32,777 nt of DNA from Methylibium sp. (lineage in GTDB: Bacteria; Pseudomonadota; Gammaproteobacteria; Burkholderiales; Burkholderiaceae_C): contig NZ_JACDCU010000007.1 in the NCBI RefSeq assembly GCF_013817365.1, forward strand, positions 1 through 32,777. Direction: 5' to 3'. Shown in pieces: positions 7,860 through 16,449 of the stretch. Within the stretch, counting starts at the first letter, position 1. Each line of letters opens with the position of its first letter. The notes under the pieces are model-generated. The model searched no databases, had not been told where the DNA came from, and saw nothing but the letters and a program-made list of their open reading frames with translations. The position numbers and the translations under genes are program-made.

Positions 7860-8837
7860 TTGGACGACGAGGAACTCGAAGTAGCGGAGCCCTCCCTGCA
7901 AGAGCAGGTTGAGGAAGCGATCGGCCTGACTGACGGCGAGTCGGCAGAGCCCGATGTCGTCGAGCCCGAGGTTGCCACTGAGGCAGCCCCCGAGGCCACC
8001 GCGGAAGCCAAGGTCGAGCCCAAGCCCGAGCCCAAGCCTACCGACGAGCTTTACGCACCGCTGCCCGAGCACAACCCGCGCAAGACGCACGAGCGCTTCG
8101 CCAAGCTGGTGGAGGGCCACAAGACGGTCTCCACCGAGCGCGATCAGGTCGTCGGCGAGCGCGACGGGCTGCGCCAGAAGGTGCAGGAGCACGAGCAGGG
8201 CTGGAAGACGTTTCAGGACATGGGGTTCGCCTCTGAGGAGTCGGTAGCAGACCTCGTGCAGTTCAGCCAGTACCGCAACGCCCTGAACTCCGGCAACTTC
8301 GACGCCGCCGCGGCTGTGCTGCAAGAGCAGGCCCGCCAACTCTCCCTGTTGTCGGGGCGTCGCATCGACGTGAACCCGCTGGCCGGCTACCCGGACCTCA
8401 ACGAGCGCCACCAGTCCGGCGGGCTCGACGAGGCCACGGCAATGGAGTTGGCTCGCGCCCGGCACACGCAGGGCCTGCAGCAGCAGTACTCGCAGCGCCA
8501 GGCACAGCAGCAGGAGCACATCGCCACGCAAAGCGGCGCCATTCACTCCGCCGCGCGAGAAGTGGATGCCGTGGTCTCCGATCTGATGAAAGACCCGGAC
8601 TACGCCAAGGTCGAGCCCGAACTGCTCAAGCAGTTGGAGGGCATCAAGACCGGCTATCCCCCGCACATGTGGCCGCGCGAAGTCAAGCGCGCCTACGACA
8701 CCGAAGCACGTTTCCTGCGCCATCAGGCGCAATCCCAGCCCCTGCCGACACCCCTGCGTGGGAACGGCCATTCCGGCGGATTGCCCGCGCCCAAGTCAAT
8801 GGGCGACGCGGTCCTTCAGTCGATGGGGCTGATGTGA
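7860..8837 (+). CDS. Scaffolding protein, probable
   Basis: 325 residues. The start is TTG at 7860 with GAG(AG) upstream, and its fixed distance to motif copy 2 supports it. The N-terminal 60 residues are very acidic and Pro-rich (EVAEPSLQEQ, AEAKVEPKPEPKP), then a coiled coil (KTVSTERDQVVGERDGLRQKV) and Gln-rich helices (QQQYSQRQAQQQEH) follow. The C-terminus is a short basic helix-rich tail. Acidic disordered N-terminus, coiled-coil middle and a position just before the major capsid gene are the hallmarks of phage scaffolds, which guide capsid assembly and are then removed. Family-level similarity is inferred, not searched. Confidence 0.75.
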   Translation: MDDEELEVAEPSLQEQVEEAIGLTDGESAEPDVVEPEVATEAAPEATAEAKVEPKPEPKPTDELYAPLPEHNPRKTHERFAKLVEGHKTVSTERDQVVGERDGLRQKVQEHEQGWKTFQDMGFASEESVADLVQFSQYRNALNSGNFDAAAAVLQEQARQLSLLSGRRIDVNPLAGYPDLNERHQSGGLDEATAMELARARHTQGLQQQYSQRQAQQQEHIATQSGAIHSAAREVDAVVSDLMKDPDYAKVEPELLKQLEGIKTGYPPHMWPREVKRAYDTEARFLRHQAQSQPLPTPLRGNGHSGGLPAPKSMGDAVLQSMGLM

Positions 8838-8948
8838 GGGCTGTATGCGGAGTTCGCCACCGCGGCTGTCATTCGGGGCTCGCCTCCCGGTTTGGGCTGT
8901 AACGCACGCGCTCGCCCGCGCATGTCCCTAACCAAATGAGGTAACCCA
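8838..8948 (+). other. Leader of the major capsid gene
   Basis: 111 bases without a gene. It holds two copies of GGGCTGTA (8839-8846, 8894-8901) and a usable GAGG just before the capsid ATG. Unlike most other late gaps, it lacks the ACATCGCATGG motif. No convincing promoter or terminator is visible. Confidence 0.4.
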
Positions 8949-9995
8949 ATGCCATTGAACGCGCTAGAAATCGAGAAAATCTCGAAGGTCGCCATCGACC
9001 ACTACCGGAAGAATCCGCCGGTCGATCAGATCAACGTCGAACGTCCCCTCCTTGACCTCCTCGTCAAGAAGGCCCGTCCCATCCCGGGCGGCAAGGAATA
9101 CATCGTTGACAACATCTATGTTGCCAACGGCGGCAACGGCCAGTACTGGTCGGGCAATTCCAAGGTCACGTACAACACCCGCAACCCGAACGAGCTGGTC
9201 AAGTACCGCTGGGCCAACTTCCACGATGGTTTCACCATCAACGAAGACGAACTCAAGCGCGCCGGCATCACGGTCAACGACGACAAGGGCAAGTCCACCG
9301 CCACCAGCGGTGAGGCCCTGGCGCTGACCAACATGCTCGAGAGCCAGTTCAAGGCCCTCGACGAAGGCGCCAAGGACTTCGTCCACGCGTCCCTGTGGCT
9401 GGACGGTTCGCAGTCGGCCGACGCCACCCCGGGTGTCGATGGGCTGGTCTCGACCACGCCCGCCACCGGCACGATCGGCGGCCTGAGCGCGGTGACGAAC
9501 ACCTACTGGCGCAACTTCGCGCGCACGGGTCTCGCCACCACGCTGACGGTGTTGCTGGATGCGTTGGAGCAGAACAAGCGCGATGTCATGCGGACCAAGG
9601 GCCGTGTGTCGCACTACTTCTGCGGCGCCGCGTTCTACGACGCGCTGCGCAATGCAGTCGTCGGCGCCAACGTCACGCAAGTGCAGTACAGCGGTGGCTC
9701 GACGCTCGATATCGACATGGCGACGAAGACCCTGCGCTTCGACGGCGTGCCGATGGTCTGGGTGCCGGACTTCGACACCAACTTCGGCCTGTCCGCGCCC
9801 ACGATCCCGTGGACCAAGCGCTGCTACGCGCTCGACCTGCGCCACCTCGACTTGCACCGCGACACGGACGACTGGATGCGCATGCGCTACCCGGGCCGCC
9901 CGATCGACCAGTACGTCTATTACTACGCCATGACGGCGAAGTACGGGATGTCACTGCGCAAGCGCAACGCACAAGGCGTGCTCGCCATCGCGTGA
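8949..9995 (+). CDS. Major capsid protein
   Basis: 348 residues, the expected size for an HK97-fold coat protein of a podovirus. Assignment rests on its place directly after the scaffold, a strong downstream terminator, and typical segments: NGQYWSGNSKVTYNTRNPNE, KYRWANFHDGFTINEDELK, and VDGLVSTTPATGTIGGLSAVTNTYWRNFA, split here into short parts. These are a pattern often seen in coat proteins (W-x-N-F-H-D-G-x-x-I and G-G-x-x-x-x-x-N-x-Y-W-R-N). The ATG follows ATGAGGTAACCC. It should self-assemble into the icosahedral shell around portal and scaffold. Confidence 0.88.
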   Translation: MPLNALEIEKISKVAIDHYRKNPPVDQINVERPLLDLLVKKARPIPGGKEYIVDNIYVANGGNGQYWSGNSKVTYNTRNPNELVKYRWANFHDGFTINEDELKRAGITVNDDKGKSTATSGEALALTNMLESQFKALDEGAKDFVHASLWLDGSQSADATPGVDGLVSTTPATGTIGGLSAVTNTYWRNFARTGLATTLTVLLDALEQNKRDVMRTKGRVSHYFCGAAFYDALRNAVVGANVTQVQYSGGSTLDIDMATKTLRFDGVPMVWVPDFDTNFGLSAPTIPWTKRCYALDLRHLDLHRDTDDWMRMRYPGRPIDQYVYYYAMTAKYGMSLRKRNAQGVLAIA

Positions 9996-10005
9996 TGTTG
10001 CCATT

Positions 10006-10034
10006 GCCCCGGGGTCGCTCCCGGGGCTCTTTTT
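10006..10034 (+). terminator. Rho-independent terminator after major capsid gene
   Basis: A perfect 8-bp GC stem, GCCCCGGG (10006-10013) with CCCGGGGC (10020-10027), has a six-base loop and is followed by TCTTTTT. It lies between the capsid stop (9995) and the next start (10045). As a leaky terminator inside the late operon it would raise capsid mRNA relative to downstream genes. This is standard intrinsic-terminator structure read directly from sequence. Confidence 0.92.
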
Positions 10035-10044
10035 CGGAGACCTA

Positions 10045-10371
10045 ATGAAACAACCCTACGTCGTAGCCCTCATCGAGAAAGATGCTGTAGAGCACCTCCC
10101 GGTTTGCGTCCTCGCCCACGAGATTCCTGTCCTGGCGATGGTGCACGGAGAAGGCAAGGTGTCGATCGACGAGAACGCCGATCTGCCGCAAGGCGTGATC
10201 GATGCCGAGTTCGAGGTCGAAGACGAGTTCGCCCGCCTGGAGCAGCGCTACGGCGTCCATCCCGACACGCGGATGAGCTACGCGACCATGGCTTTCAACG
10301 GCGTGGACGGTTTTGCCCGGGCGCTCGAAGGCCCCCGAGCGGTTGAAGGCGGTCGCCGCAAGAAGGCGTGA
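10045..10371 (+). CDS. Small protein after capsid (hypothetical)
   Basis: 108 residues, ATG with CGGAGA upstream. The sequence has an acidic middle (DAEFEVEDEFARLEQRYG) and a basic C-terminus (GGRRKKA). A similar small gene often sits directly behind the coat gene in phages and helps the head-tail junction. No motif assigns it. Its stop overlaps the next gene's ATG by one base (TGATG), so it is translated with the adaptor. Confidence 0.65.
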   Translation: MKQPYVVALIEKDAVEHLPVCVLAHEIPVLAMVHGEGKVSIDENADLPQGVIDAEFEVEDEFARLEQRYGVHPDTRMSYATMAFNGVDGFARALEGPRAVEGGRRKKA

Positions 10372-11135
10372 TGAACCGCACCCTGACCAGCCTGCGCGCG
10401 GAGCTGCAGACGCGGCTCGGCTTCGGCATGTCGGGGCAGGCGGGCATCGTCAACAGCCCGATCGTTGACAGCTTCCTGCGCTCTGCCCAGGAGCAGCTTT
10501 ACTGGCAGTTCGAGTGGCGCGAGCTTCTCGGCGTGGAAGAGCGCCTGACGGGCGTCGATCAGCAGTTCTATGACTACCCCGAGGACTGCAACACAGAGCG
10601 CATCACCAGCGTCTCGATCGCCGAGGGCTGCCGCTGGCTCCCCTTGGTCGAGGGCATCTCCGTCCAAGAGCGTGACTGCATCGCCACCAGCCGGCCCTGC
10701 AAGTACGACCGTGGGGCTCAGATGGAAGTCTGGCCCATCCCGAGGCAGCAGTACAGCATGCGCCGGGAGTATTTCAAGGCCCTAGCCCCCTTCGAAAAGG
10801 GCGAGAACCGCACCAGCCTGCCCAGCGAGATGGTGTTCCTCATGGCGCTGGCCAACGCCAAGGCGCACTACCGGCAGCCGGACGCCGAGCGCTACGAAAA
10901 GCAGCTCGACGCGCTCTTGAACCGGCTCAAGGCGAAGAACCGCGGTCAGTCCGTGTGGGAGAAGGCCCGCCCCACGCTGGACCCCTACGCCTACGTCTCA
11001 TCGTTCCATTCGGCAGAAGAGGAGGCGACCGTCGTCGCGTTCACTGCCCAGCAATTGATCCCGCTGCCCATTGGCGAGACCACCCAAACCTATGCCTCGG
11101 GCGACTACTTCGCCGGGGACTACGCAGCCGCTTGA
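10371..11135 (+). CDS. Head-tail connector/adaptor protein (P22 gp4-like)
   Basis: 254 residues from the ATG at 10371; the track's GTG at 10368 is less likely. It shows the order typical of portal-ring adaptors: N-terminal helix with VDSFLRSAQEQLYWQFEWREL, then YDYPEDCNTERITSVSI, then WLPLVEGI, then MEVWPIPRQQYSMRREYF. This Y-D-Y-P ... I-x-x-W-P-x-P pattern is characteristic of the gp4/gp11-type connector. It would dock beneath the portal to seal packaged DNA and bind the tail. Family call by pattern recognition. Confidence 0.8.
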   Translation: MNRTLTSLRAELQTRLGFGMSGQAGIVNSPIVDSFLRSAQEQLYWQFEWRELLGVEERLTGVDQQFYDYPEDCNTERITSVSIAEGCRWLPLVEGISVQERDCIATSRPCKYDRGAQMEVWPIPRQQYSMRREYFKALAPFEKGENRTSLPSEMVFLMALANAKAHYRQPDAERYEKQLDALLNRLKAKNRGQSVWEKARPTLDPYAYVSSFHSAEEEATVVAFTAQQLIPLPIGETTQTYASGDYFAGDYAAA

Positions 11136-11147
11136 CCGGAGCACGCA

Positions 11148-13238
11148 ATGGCAACCCTCATCCTTCGCACCGTCAAAGGCGCCCCACTCACAAACGTCGA
11201 GATCGACGGCAACTTCACGGCGATCAACACCGAGGTCGCCGCCGAGGCTGCGGCGACGGTCGCTGCCCTGGCTACCCAGGGCGCGGTCAATGAGTCACAG
11301 GGCTTGACAAACAGCACCCTGGCTGCTGAAAACGCCAGCACCGACCAGGCGCTCAGCGGGAAACTCTCCGCGCTGACGCTGGCCGAGAACGTCACCACCA
11401 CCGACTACACCTTCACCGCTGCCGACAACGGCAAGATCAAGCGCTTCACCAACCCCGCCGGCTGCGCGGCGAGCCTGGACTTCGGCCTGCCTTTCGGATT
11501 CCATTGCGTGTGGATTCAGGTCGGCGGCACGATCACCTTCAGCGGCACCGCGGAGACCATCAGCAGCGTCAGTGGGCAGTTGTTCAGCGCCGGTGAGAAC
11601 ACCAGTGGCGGGATCATCCCGAACAGCGGCAGCACGGCCAACCGCCACATGATCGTCGGCGCTATCGGCACGCTCACCACGGCGGCCATCACCGACTTCG
11701 AGCCCGCGGTCCTGGCGCTCACCGGCGACAGCGCCGCCGTGGTGTCATTCACGGGCACACCAATTGTCGGGCAGACGCTCACGACGGTGTTGCCTGCTGG
11801 CTTGACCGCCACGGGTTATCAGTGGACGCGCAACGGCGTGGACATCTCCGGCGCCACCGCGGCCAGCTACACGCTGGTCTCCGCCGACGCCTCCACCACC
11901 GTCAACTGCAAGGTGAGCGGGCTCGTCTACCGCGGCGCCAACCAGACCGTGCCTGCTGTCGTGGCCACGGTGCCGCTGCTGGCCACCCTGACCGACAACT
12001 TCAACGACGGCACGCTCGATGCGGCCAAGTGGGTCGTCGGCTATTTCAAGGGCACCGCCTCGGCGCAAACCGTGGCAGAGGTGAACGAGCGGCTGGAGAT
12101 CGCCGCCACCACCGGCAGCGCAGGCGCCACGGTCAGCGGCTACACCTCGGCCAACGTCTACGACCTCGCCGCCTCGTCGGCCTACATCCAGCTTGTCGCT
12201 CCCTCCGCGACATCGACCGCGCATGAGACCTACTTCGCGCTGCACTCCAGCGCCACTAACGGCGTTTTCTGGCGCATAAACGGCACGCAACTGACCGCCG
12301 TGGCGATGGATGCAGGGGTCGATACGGTTGTCGGCACCGCGTTGACCTACAGCCAAACTGCGCATGTCTGGCTGCGCATCCGCGAGGCCGCCGGCACGAT
12401 ATTCTTCGAGACCGCGCCCAACACCGCATCCAACCCGCCGATCTCTGGCGATTGGGTTGCCCAGCGCAGCGTGGCCACGCCAGCCGGCATGATCCTCAAC
12501 GCGGTCAAGGCCTCGCTCAACGCCGGCACCAACACCAGCACCGGCATAGCTGGCTTGGCGCGTTTCGACGGCTTCAACACCACGACCTCGGTGGCCACGC
12601 TGGCACCGGCCACCAGCGTGGTCGCGTTGTCTGACGACTTCAACGACAACGTGATCGACACGGCGAAGTGGGCCAATGCCTACTGGCTCGGCGCCAGTTC
12701 GACCCTCACCACGCTGGCCGAGGTCAACGGGCGCATCGAGATCAACACGCCGATCAATGCGCTGGCCAACGAATTCCGGGGACTGGTATCGCTCAATGCC
12801 TTCAACTTCACCGGCAAGGATGCGTTTGTGCGCATCGGGGCGGTATCGGTGGACGGGTCGATGGCTCGACAGCAGTTCGTCGTCTTCGCCAACACCACCA
12901 ATGCCTTCTACTTCGAGAACACGGGCCTGACGAACAAGACACGGGTGCGCAAACTGGAGGCCGGCGTCGAGTCCACCGTGTCATCCACGGCAAGCGTGGC
13001 ATTCAACCAAAACATCTGGGTGCGCATCCGCGAGTCGGGCGGCACTTGGTACTTCTACACGGCATCGAATGCAGCGGCCAGTCCGCCAGCGCAATCCGAC
13101 TGGGTGCAGATCGGCTCCGCCGCCGGCTTCGCGGGATTGCCTGTCACGAGCCTGAAAGTCGCCATCTCGGCCGGTAGTGCAACGACCGACGCGCAGGCCA
13201 GAAGCTACCGATTCGACGGCTTGAACGTCGGGGTCTGA
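11148..13238 (+). CDS. Large virion adhesin with Ig-like and two lectin-like domains
   Basis: 696 residues. The N-terminus, LILRTVKGAPLTNVEIDGNF, is the familiar attachment motif of phage fibre proteins (LRTxKGxPLTNxEIDxNF). An Ala-rich helical stretch follows (about 30-70), then a beta domain and an Ig-like domain around 190-280 (GYQWTRNGVDISGATAASYTL). Two tandem domains of about 200 residues start near 282 (DNFNDGTLDAAKW) and 494 (DDFNDNVIDTAKW). They look like duplicated jelly-roll, concanavalin-type carbohydrate-binding domains. The ATG has CGGAG upstream. Likely a receptor-binding or capsid/tail-surface adhesin. The duplication suggests multivalent sugar binding. Confidence 0.75.
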   Translation: MATLILRTVKGAPLTNVEIDGNFTAINTEVAAEAAATVAALATQGAVNESQGLTNSTLAAENASTDQALSGKLSALTLAENVTTTDYTFTAADNGKIKRFTNPAGCAASLDFGLPFGFHCVWIQVGGTITFSGTAETISSVSGQLFSAGENTSGGIIPNSGSTANRHMIVGAIGTLTTAAITDFEPAVLALTGDSAAVVSFTGTPIVGQTLTTVLPAGLTATGYQWTRNGVDISGATAASYTLVSADASTTVNCKVSGLVYRGANQTVPAVVATVPLLATLTDNFNDGTLDAAKWVVGYFKGTASAQTVAEVNERLEIAATTGSAGATVSGYTSANVYDLAASSAYIQLVAPSATSTAHETYFALHSSATNGVFWRINGTQLTAVAMDAGVDTVVGTALTYSQTAHVWLRIREAAGTIFFETAPNTASNPPISGDWVAQRSVATPAGMILNAVKASLNAGTNTSTGIAGLARFDGFNTTTSVATLAPATSVVALSDDFNDNVIDTAKWANAYWLGASSTLTTLAEVNGRIEINTPINALANEFRGLVSLNAFNFTGKDAFVRIGAVSVDGSMARQQFVVFANTTNAFYFENTGLTNKTRVRKLEAGVESTVSSTASVAFNQNIWVRIRESGGTWYFYTASNAAASPPAQSDWVQIGSAAGFAGLPVTSLKVAISAGSATTDAQARSYRFDGLNVGV

Positions 13239-13239
13239 C

Positions 13240-14850
13240 ATGGTCAACGTCACCTTCGGGATGGTCGGCACGAGCGGCAAACGCAACACCCGGGCCCGGC
13301 GCTCACAGGACACGCCTCCATCCTTCACAACCGACCCGGCGATGATTCGCACGGCGGTCGGCGAGTCCGTGACCTACTCGCTCGGTCAGTACACCGGCAC
13401 GCTGCCGATCACGGCGAGCTTCACCATCCTGCTCGACGGCGCGGTGGTTGGCAACACGTTCACACCAGCCAGCGGGGACGCCGGCAAGACGGTGCAGGTT
13501 CTGGTGGCGCTGACCAACACCGCAGGCAGCGTCTCGCGCACGAGCGCTGGTCAGGTCGTCGGGGCGTCCGCACCTTCCTTCACCGCCGACCCGGCGATGG
13601 TCAGGACCGTGGTGGGCGAGTCCGTGACCTATTCGACAGGCCAGTACACCGGCACAGCGCCGATTACGGTTGGCGTCACCATCCTGCTCGACGGCGTTGG
13701 GGTGGGCAGCGCGTACACGCCAGCCAGCGCCGATGCCGGAAAAACTGTGCAGGTTCAGGTCACGTTGACCAACTCGGCCGGCAGCGCTTCGCGCACGAGT
13801 GCCGGTCAGGTCGTGGGCTCGGCGGCCGTCAATCCGAACCCCGTCAACCCCAATGCGCCGACCGCTGCGCCGACGCTCACCGGCTCGCCCGAACTCAGGG
13901 CGTCCTGGAACTTCGACAACGCGGCCAGCTTGACGAAGTCCGGCGATGACATCGGCACGGTGGCGGGCGTGGACGGCACGACCTACGCGCTCACGGCCGC
14001 CGGCACACTGCGCCCGAAGTTCGTCACGCTCGTGGGCCGTGGCGCCGCGCGATTCCGGGGCGAGCAAATCCTGAGCGCCTCGTCGGACCTCGGCCTGGAC
14101 GCCTCGCCGCTCACGCTCGTCGTGATCGGCGAGATGTCGGTGGAGCACACGGACGGCACGTTTGTGAACCTGGGCGGCACGGGAAACAGCAAGTACAACA
14201 CCCACAGGCTCGCCGCGTCGTCGCAGAGGGAAGGCTTCATTCACTATCGCGGCGACAACAGCGGTTTTGCGGAAGTATCCGCCGGCACGCTGAAATTAGC
14301 CGACGGCCCCGGAGCGCCGTACCCGCTGGGGCGTCACATGCTGGTCGGCGTGAGTGCAGCGAGCAACACGGAACTCCGTCTGTATGTGGACTCCGCAGCG
14401 AGCAAGAGAGTTAGAGCCACGACGACAAGGATCAACCCGAACATGAGCGCTTTCCAACTGGGGGCCTCCGGCACCGCCGTCCTACCAACCTCCCGGCTGT
14501 TGGGCGGGTACATCTACCGCGTGCTGGTCTACGTTGGCGCCCTGACCGATCAGAACGTCGGGGAGTTGGCCGCGTGGGCAGGGGCTGCGTGGGGCATTGG
14601 CGGCACGGCGGCCAGCTACAAGGGTCAGGATTTGGCGTGGGAGAACCCTCGCAACATGACCGGCGTGACGGGCTTCCGTGTGTACGCGGCCTCCACGCTC
14701 GGCGGGTCCACCACCAGCGCCACGCTGGGGCTGGTGAACGCGCACACCTTCACCGGGCTGCCGTCCGGCATCAACTATTTCAGCATGGCCACACTCGCGG
14801 GCAGCGTCGAAGGCCCGCGCGTGTACCTCGGCTCCAAGAACGTTGGATAA
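13240..14850 (+). CDS. Virion adhesin with two near-identical Ig repeats and a LamG-like domain
   Basis: 536 residues, one base after the preceding stop. It has a short basic N-terminus (GKRNTRARR), then two tandem 85-residue Ig-like units (residues 27-111 and 112-196), then a Pro/Asn linker (NPNPVNPNAP). A concanavalin/LamG-like domain spans about 205-450 (LRASWNFDNAASL, then RGAARFRGEQILSASS). The C-terminal segment from about 455, WENPRNMTGVTGFRVYAAST and GLPSGINYFSMATLAG, looks like fibronectin III. It is probably a second surface adhesin in the same island. Confidence 0.7.
   Translation: MVNVTFGMVGTSGKRNTRARRSQDTPPSFTTDPAMIRTAVGESVTYSLGQYTGTLPITASFTILLDGAVVGNTFTPASGDAGKTVQVLVALTNTAGSVSRTSAGQVVGASAPSFTADPAMVRTVVGESVTYSTGQYTGTAPITVGVTILLDGVGVGSAYTPASADAGKTVQVQVTLTNSAGSASRTSAGQVVGSAAVNPNPVNPNAPTAAPTLTGSPELRASWNFDNAASLTKSGDDIGTVAGVDGTTYALTAAGTLRPKFVTLVGRGAARFRGEQILSASSDLGLDASPLTLVVIGEMSVEHTDGTFVNLGGTGNSKYNTHRLAASSQREGFIHYRGDNSGFAEVSAGTLKLADGPGAPYPLGRHMLVGVSAASNTELRLYVDSAASKRVRATTTRINPNMSAFQLGASGTAVLPTSRLLGGYIYRVLVYVGALTDQNVGELAAWAGAAWGIGGTAASYKGQDLAWENPRNMTGVTGFRVYAASTLGGSTTSATLGLVNAHTFTGLPSGINYFSMATLAGSVEGPRVYLGSKNVG
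13318..13827 (+). repeat. Tandem 255-bp duplication (Ig-like units)
   Basis: Two direct copies, 13318-13572 and 13573-13827, encode 85-residue units that are about three-quarters identical by my residue-by-residue comparison. Strings such as SVTY, GQYTG, ILLDG, AGKTVQV and SRTSAGQVVG are conserved. It is a fairly recent in-frame duplication. Confidence 0.8.
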
Positions 14851-14852
14851 GC

Positions 14853-16448
14853 ATGGCAACCTACTACTTCTGTGACAACACTGGCCCTGGCGCAGCGACT
14901 GGCTGCCCTGTCGGCGACAACGCCAATGCCGGCACGGACCCCTCTCTCCCAAAGCAGAACCTTGTCAGCTTCAACATCTCAGGCGCCGCGAACACCTACA
15001 GGTTCGCCCGTGGCTCGTCTACTCAACTTACTGCCACACTAAGCCCCGGATCTGGGTTGTCCCTCACGAACCGCACTGTCATCGAGGACTATGGGCACCC
15101 CGGCTTTGCGAGCGCGCAGAAGCCCATCCTCATCGCTGCGGTCAATGCCTCGGGAGTGGGCATCGACTTCATTACCCTGCAGAAGAAGTACTTCTTTCAC
15201 ATCCGCAACCTGAATGTCAAGGGCGGCGGGGCCGGTGGTCAGGGCTTTGGATTCTCGTGCGGCCTCTCGCAACATGTCCTTGTTGAAAACTGCGAAGTCA
15301 GCCAGTTCGCTGTCGGCACGTCGGCCAGCGAAAGCGACCTGACCTTCCGCGTGGGGTTCATCAGCTTCGTCAACTGCGAGATACATCACAACCGTGTGCA
15401 CGGGCACTTCGGGGGGGCGGACCATCTGCTGATCGAGGGGTGCAACATCCACCACAACGGCTCGCTCAACTCGGGCCGCGACCACAACATCTACATCGGC
15501 GTCACCGCCGCGCCGCAGTACAACATAACGATCCGCAACAACACGCTCACGTTCAACGAGCAGTACGCCAAGACCGGCTCGAAGTCTGTCGCAATGGTGT
15601 TCCACGGCTTCTTCCCGAACCTGCTCATCGAGGGCAACACGATCATCGACTTCGAGTGCGACTACGGACACACCGGGATCGCGGTCAACGGCGTGACGGG
15701 CAACCTGCTGGGCAAGGAGGGATTCCCTAACCTCATCATCCGCGACAACTTAATCGTGGGAGATAAGCGTGCCCAGGTGGGCATCACCTGGAACAATGCA
15801 GAGGACGCCATTGTCGAGAACAACACGGTCGTGCTGCTCAACGGGCAGGAGAACTTTGCGGGCATCATCTGGGGCAATGAGTCGCCGAACCTCAGCCGTG
15901 GCGACCCCACGGGCGCCCGTGCCAAGGTCCGCAACAATACCGTCTATGCGTATTGGGCGTTCTCGTCCAACGAGAATCTTATCGGGGGTCTGCGCGCCAA
16001 CATCCTCGACGACGGTGGCGACGAGGTGGTCGGCAACCTTGTGATATTCGACCAGCCGGACTACCCGACCCGCAGGCTCAATGCGTTTAACTTCCACGGC
16101 CGACCCGCCAGCGAGTTCGCCCTCGTGGCCAACAACTTGGCGTTCGGCATCACGGGTAACTTCGCCTGGAGCCGCGAGTACACCACGCTGGCCCAAGCAC
16201 AGGATGCCGGGTTTGACACAGGCTCGATCAACGCCAACCCGCTGCTCGTTGCGCCCCCGAGCGCGGCCAATGGCTACGCTGTCGTCCTGCAGGCTGGCAG
16301 CCCCGCTGTCGGCGCCAGCCACGCCACCAAGAGTGCGCGGCTCGCCTTCGGTCGCAAGGTGCCGGTCGGCGCCCGCGACATCGGCTCAGGCCAGCGCGGC
16401 GCGACGGTCGTGGCCCCGGAGTGCCCGGCCGTCCGAAAGATCGTGTGA
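14853..16448 (+). CDS. Right-handed beta-helix protein, tail spike or depolymerase-like
   Basis: 531 residues from ATG 14853. The ORF track starts upstream at 14574, but that part overlaps the previous gene in another frame. From about residue 95 to 420 the protein repeats short strands with Asn ladders (VLVENCEVSQ, LLIEGCNIHHN, ITIRNNTLTFN, LLIEGNTIIDF, LIIRDNLIVGD, AIVENNTVVLL). This is the signature of a parallel beta-helix like pectate lyases and phage spikes. The C-terminus carries GSPAVGA and VGARDIGSGQ, also seen in such folds. It may bind or cut capsular or exopolysaccharide. Catalysis is not evident from the sequence. Confidence 0.78.
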   Translation: MATYYFCDNTGPGAATGCPVGDNANAGTDPSLPKQNLVSFNISGAANTYRFARGSSTQLTATLSPGSGLSLTNRTVIEDYGHPGFASAQKPILIAAVNASGVGIDFITLQKKYFFHIRNLNVKGGGAGGQGFGFSCGLSQHVLVENCEVSQFAVGTSASESDLTFRVGFISFVNCEIHHNRVHGHFGGADHLLIEGCNIHHNGSLNSGRDHNIYIGVTAAPQYNITIRNNTLTFNEQYAKTGSKSVAMVFHGFFPNLLIEGNTIIDFECDYGHTGIAVNGVTGNLLGKEGFPNLIIRDNLIVGDKRAQVGITWNNAEDAIVENNTVVLLNGQENFAGIIWGNESPNLSRGDPTGARAKVRNNTVYAYWAFSSNENLIGGLRANILDDGGDEVVGNLVIFDQPDYPTRRLNAFNFHGRPASEFALVANNLAFGITGNFAWSREYTTLAQAQDAGFDTGSINANPLLVAPPSAANGYAVVLQAGSPAVGASHATKSARLAFGRKVPVGARDIGSGQRGATVVAPECPAVRKIV

Positions 16449-16449
16449 C

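Noticed and set aside
11148-13238. Programmed -1 frameshift in tail assembly chaperones
   Set aside because: No such gene pair or tape-measure gene is present; the virion genes are of the short-tailed type.
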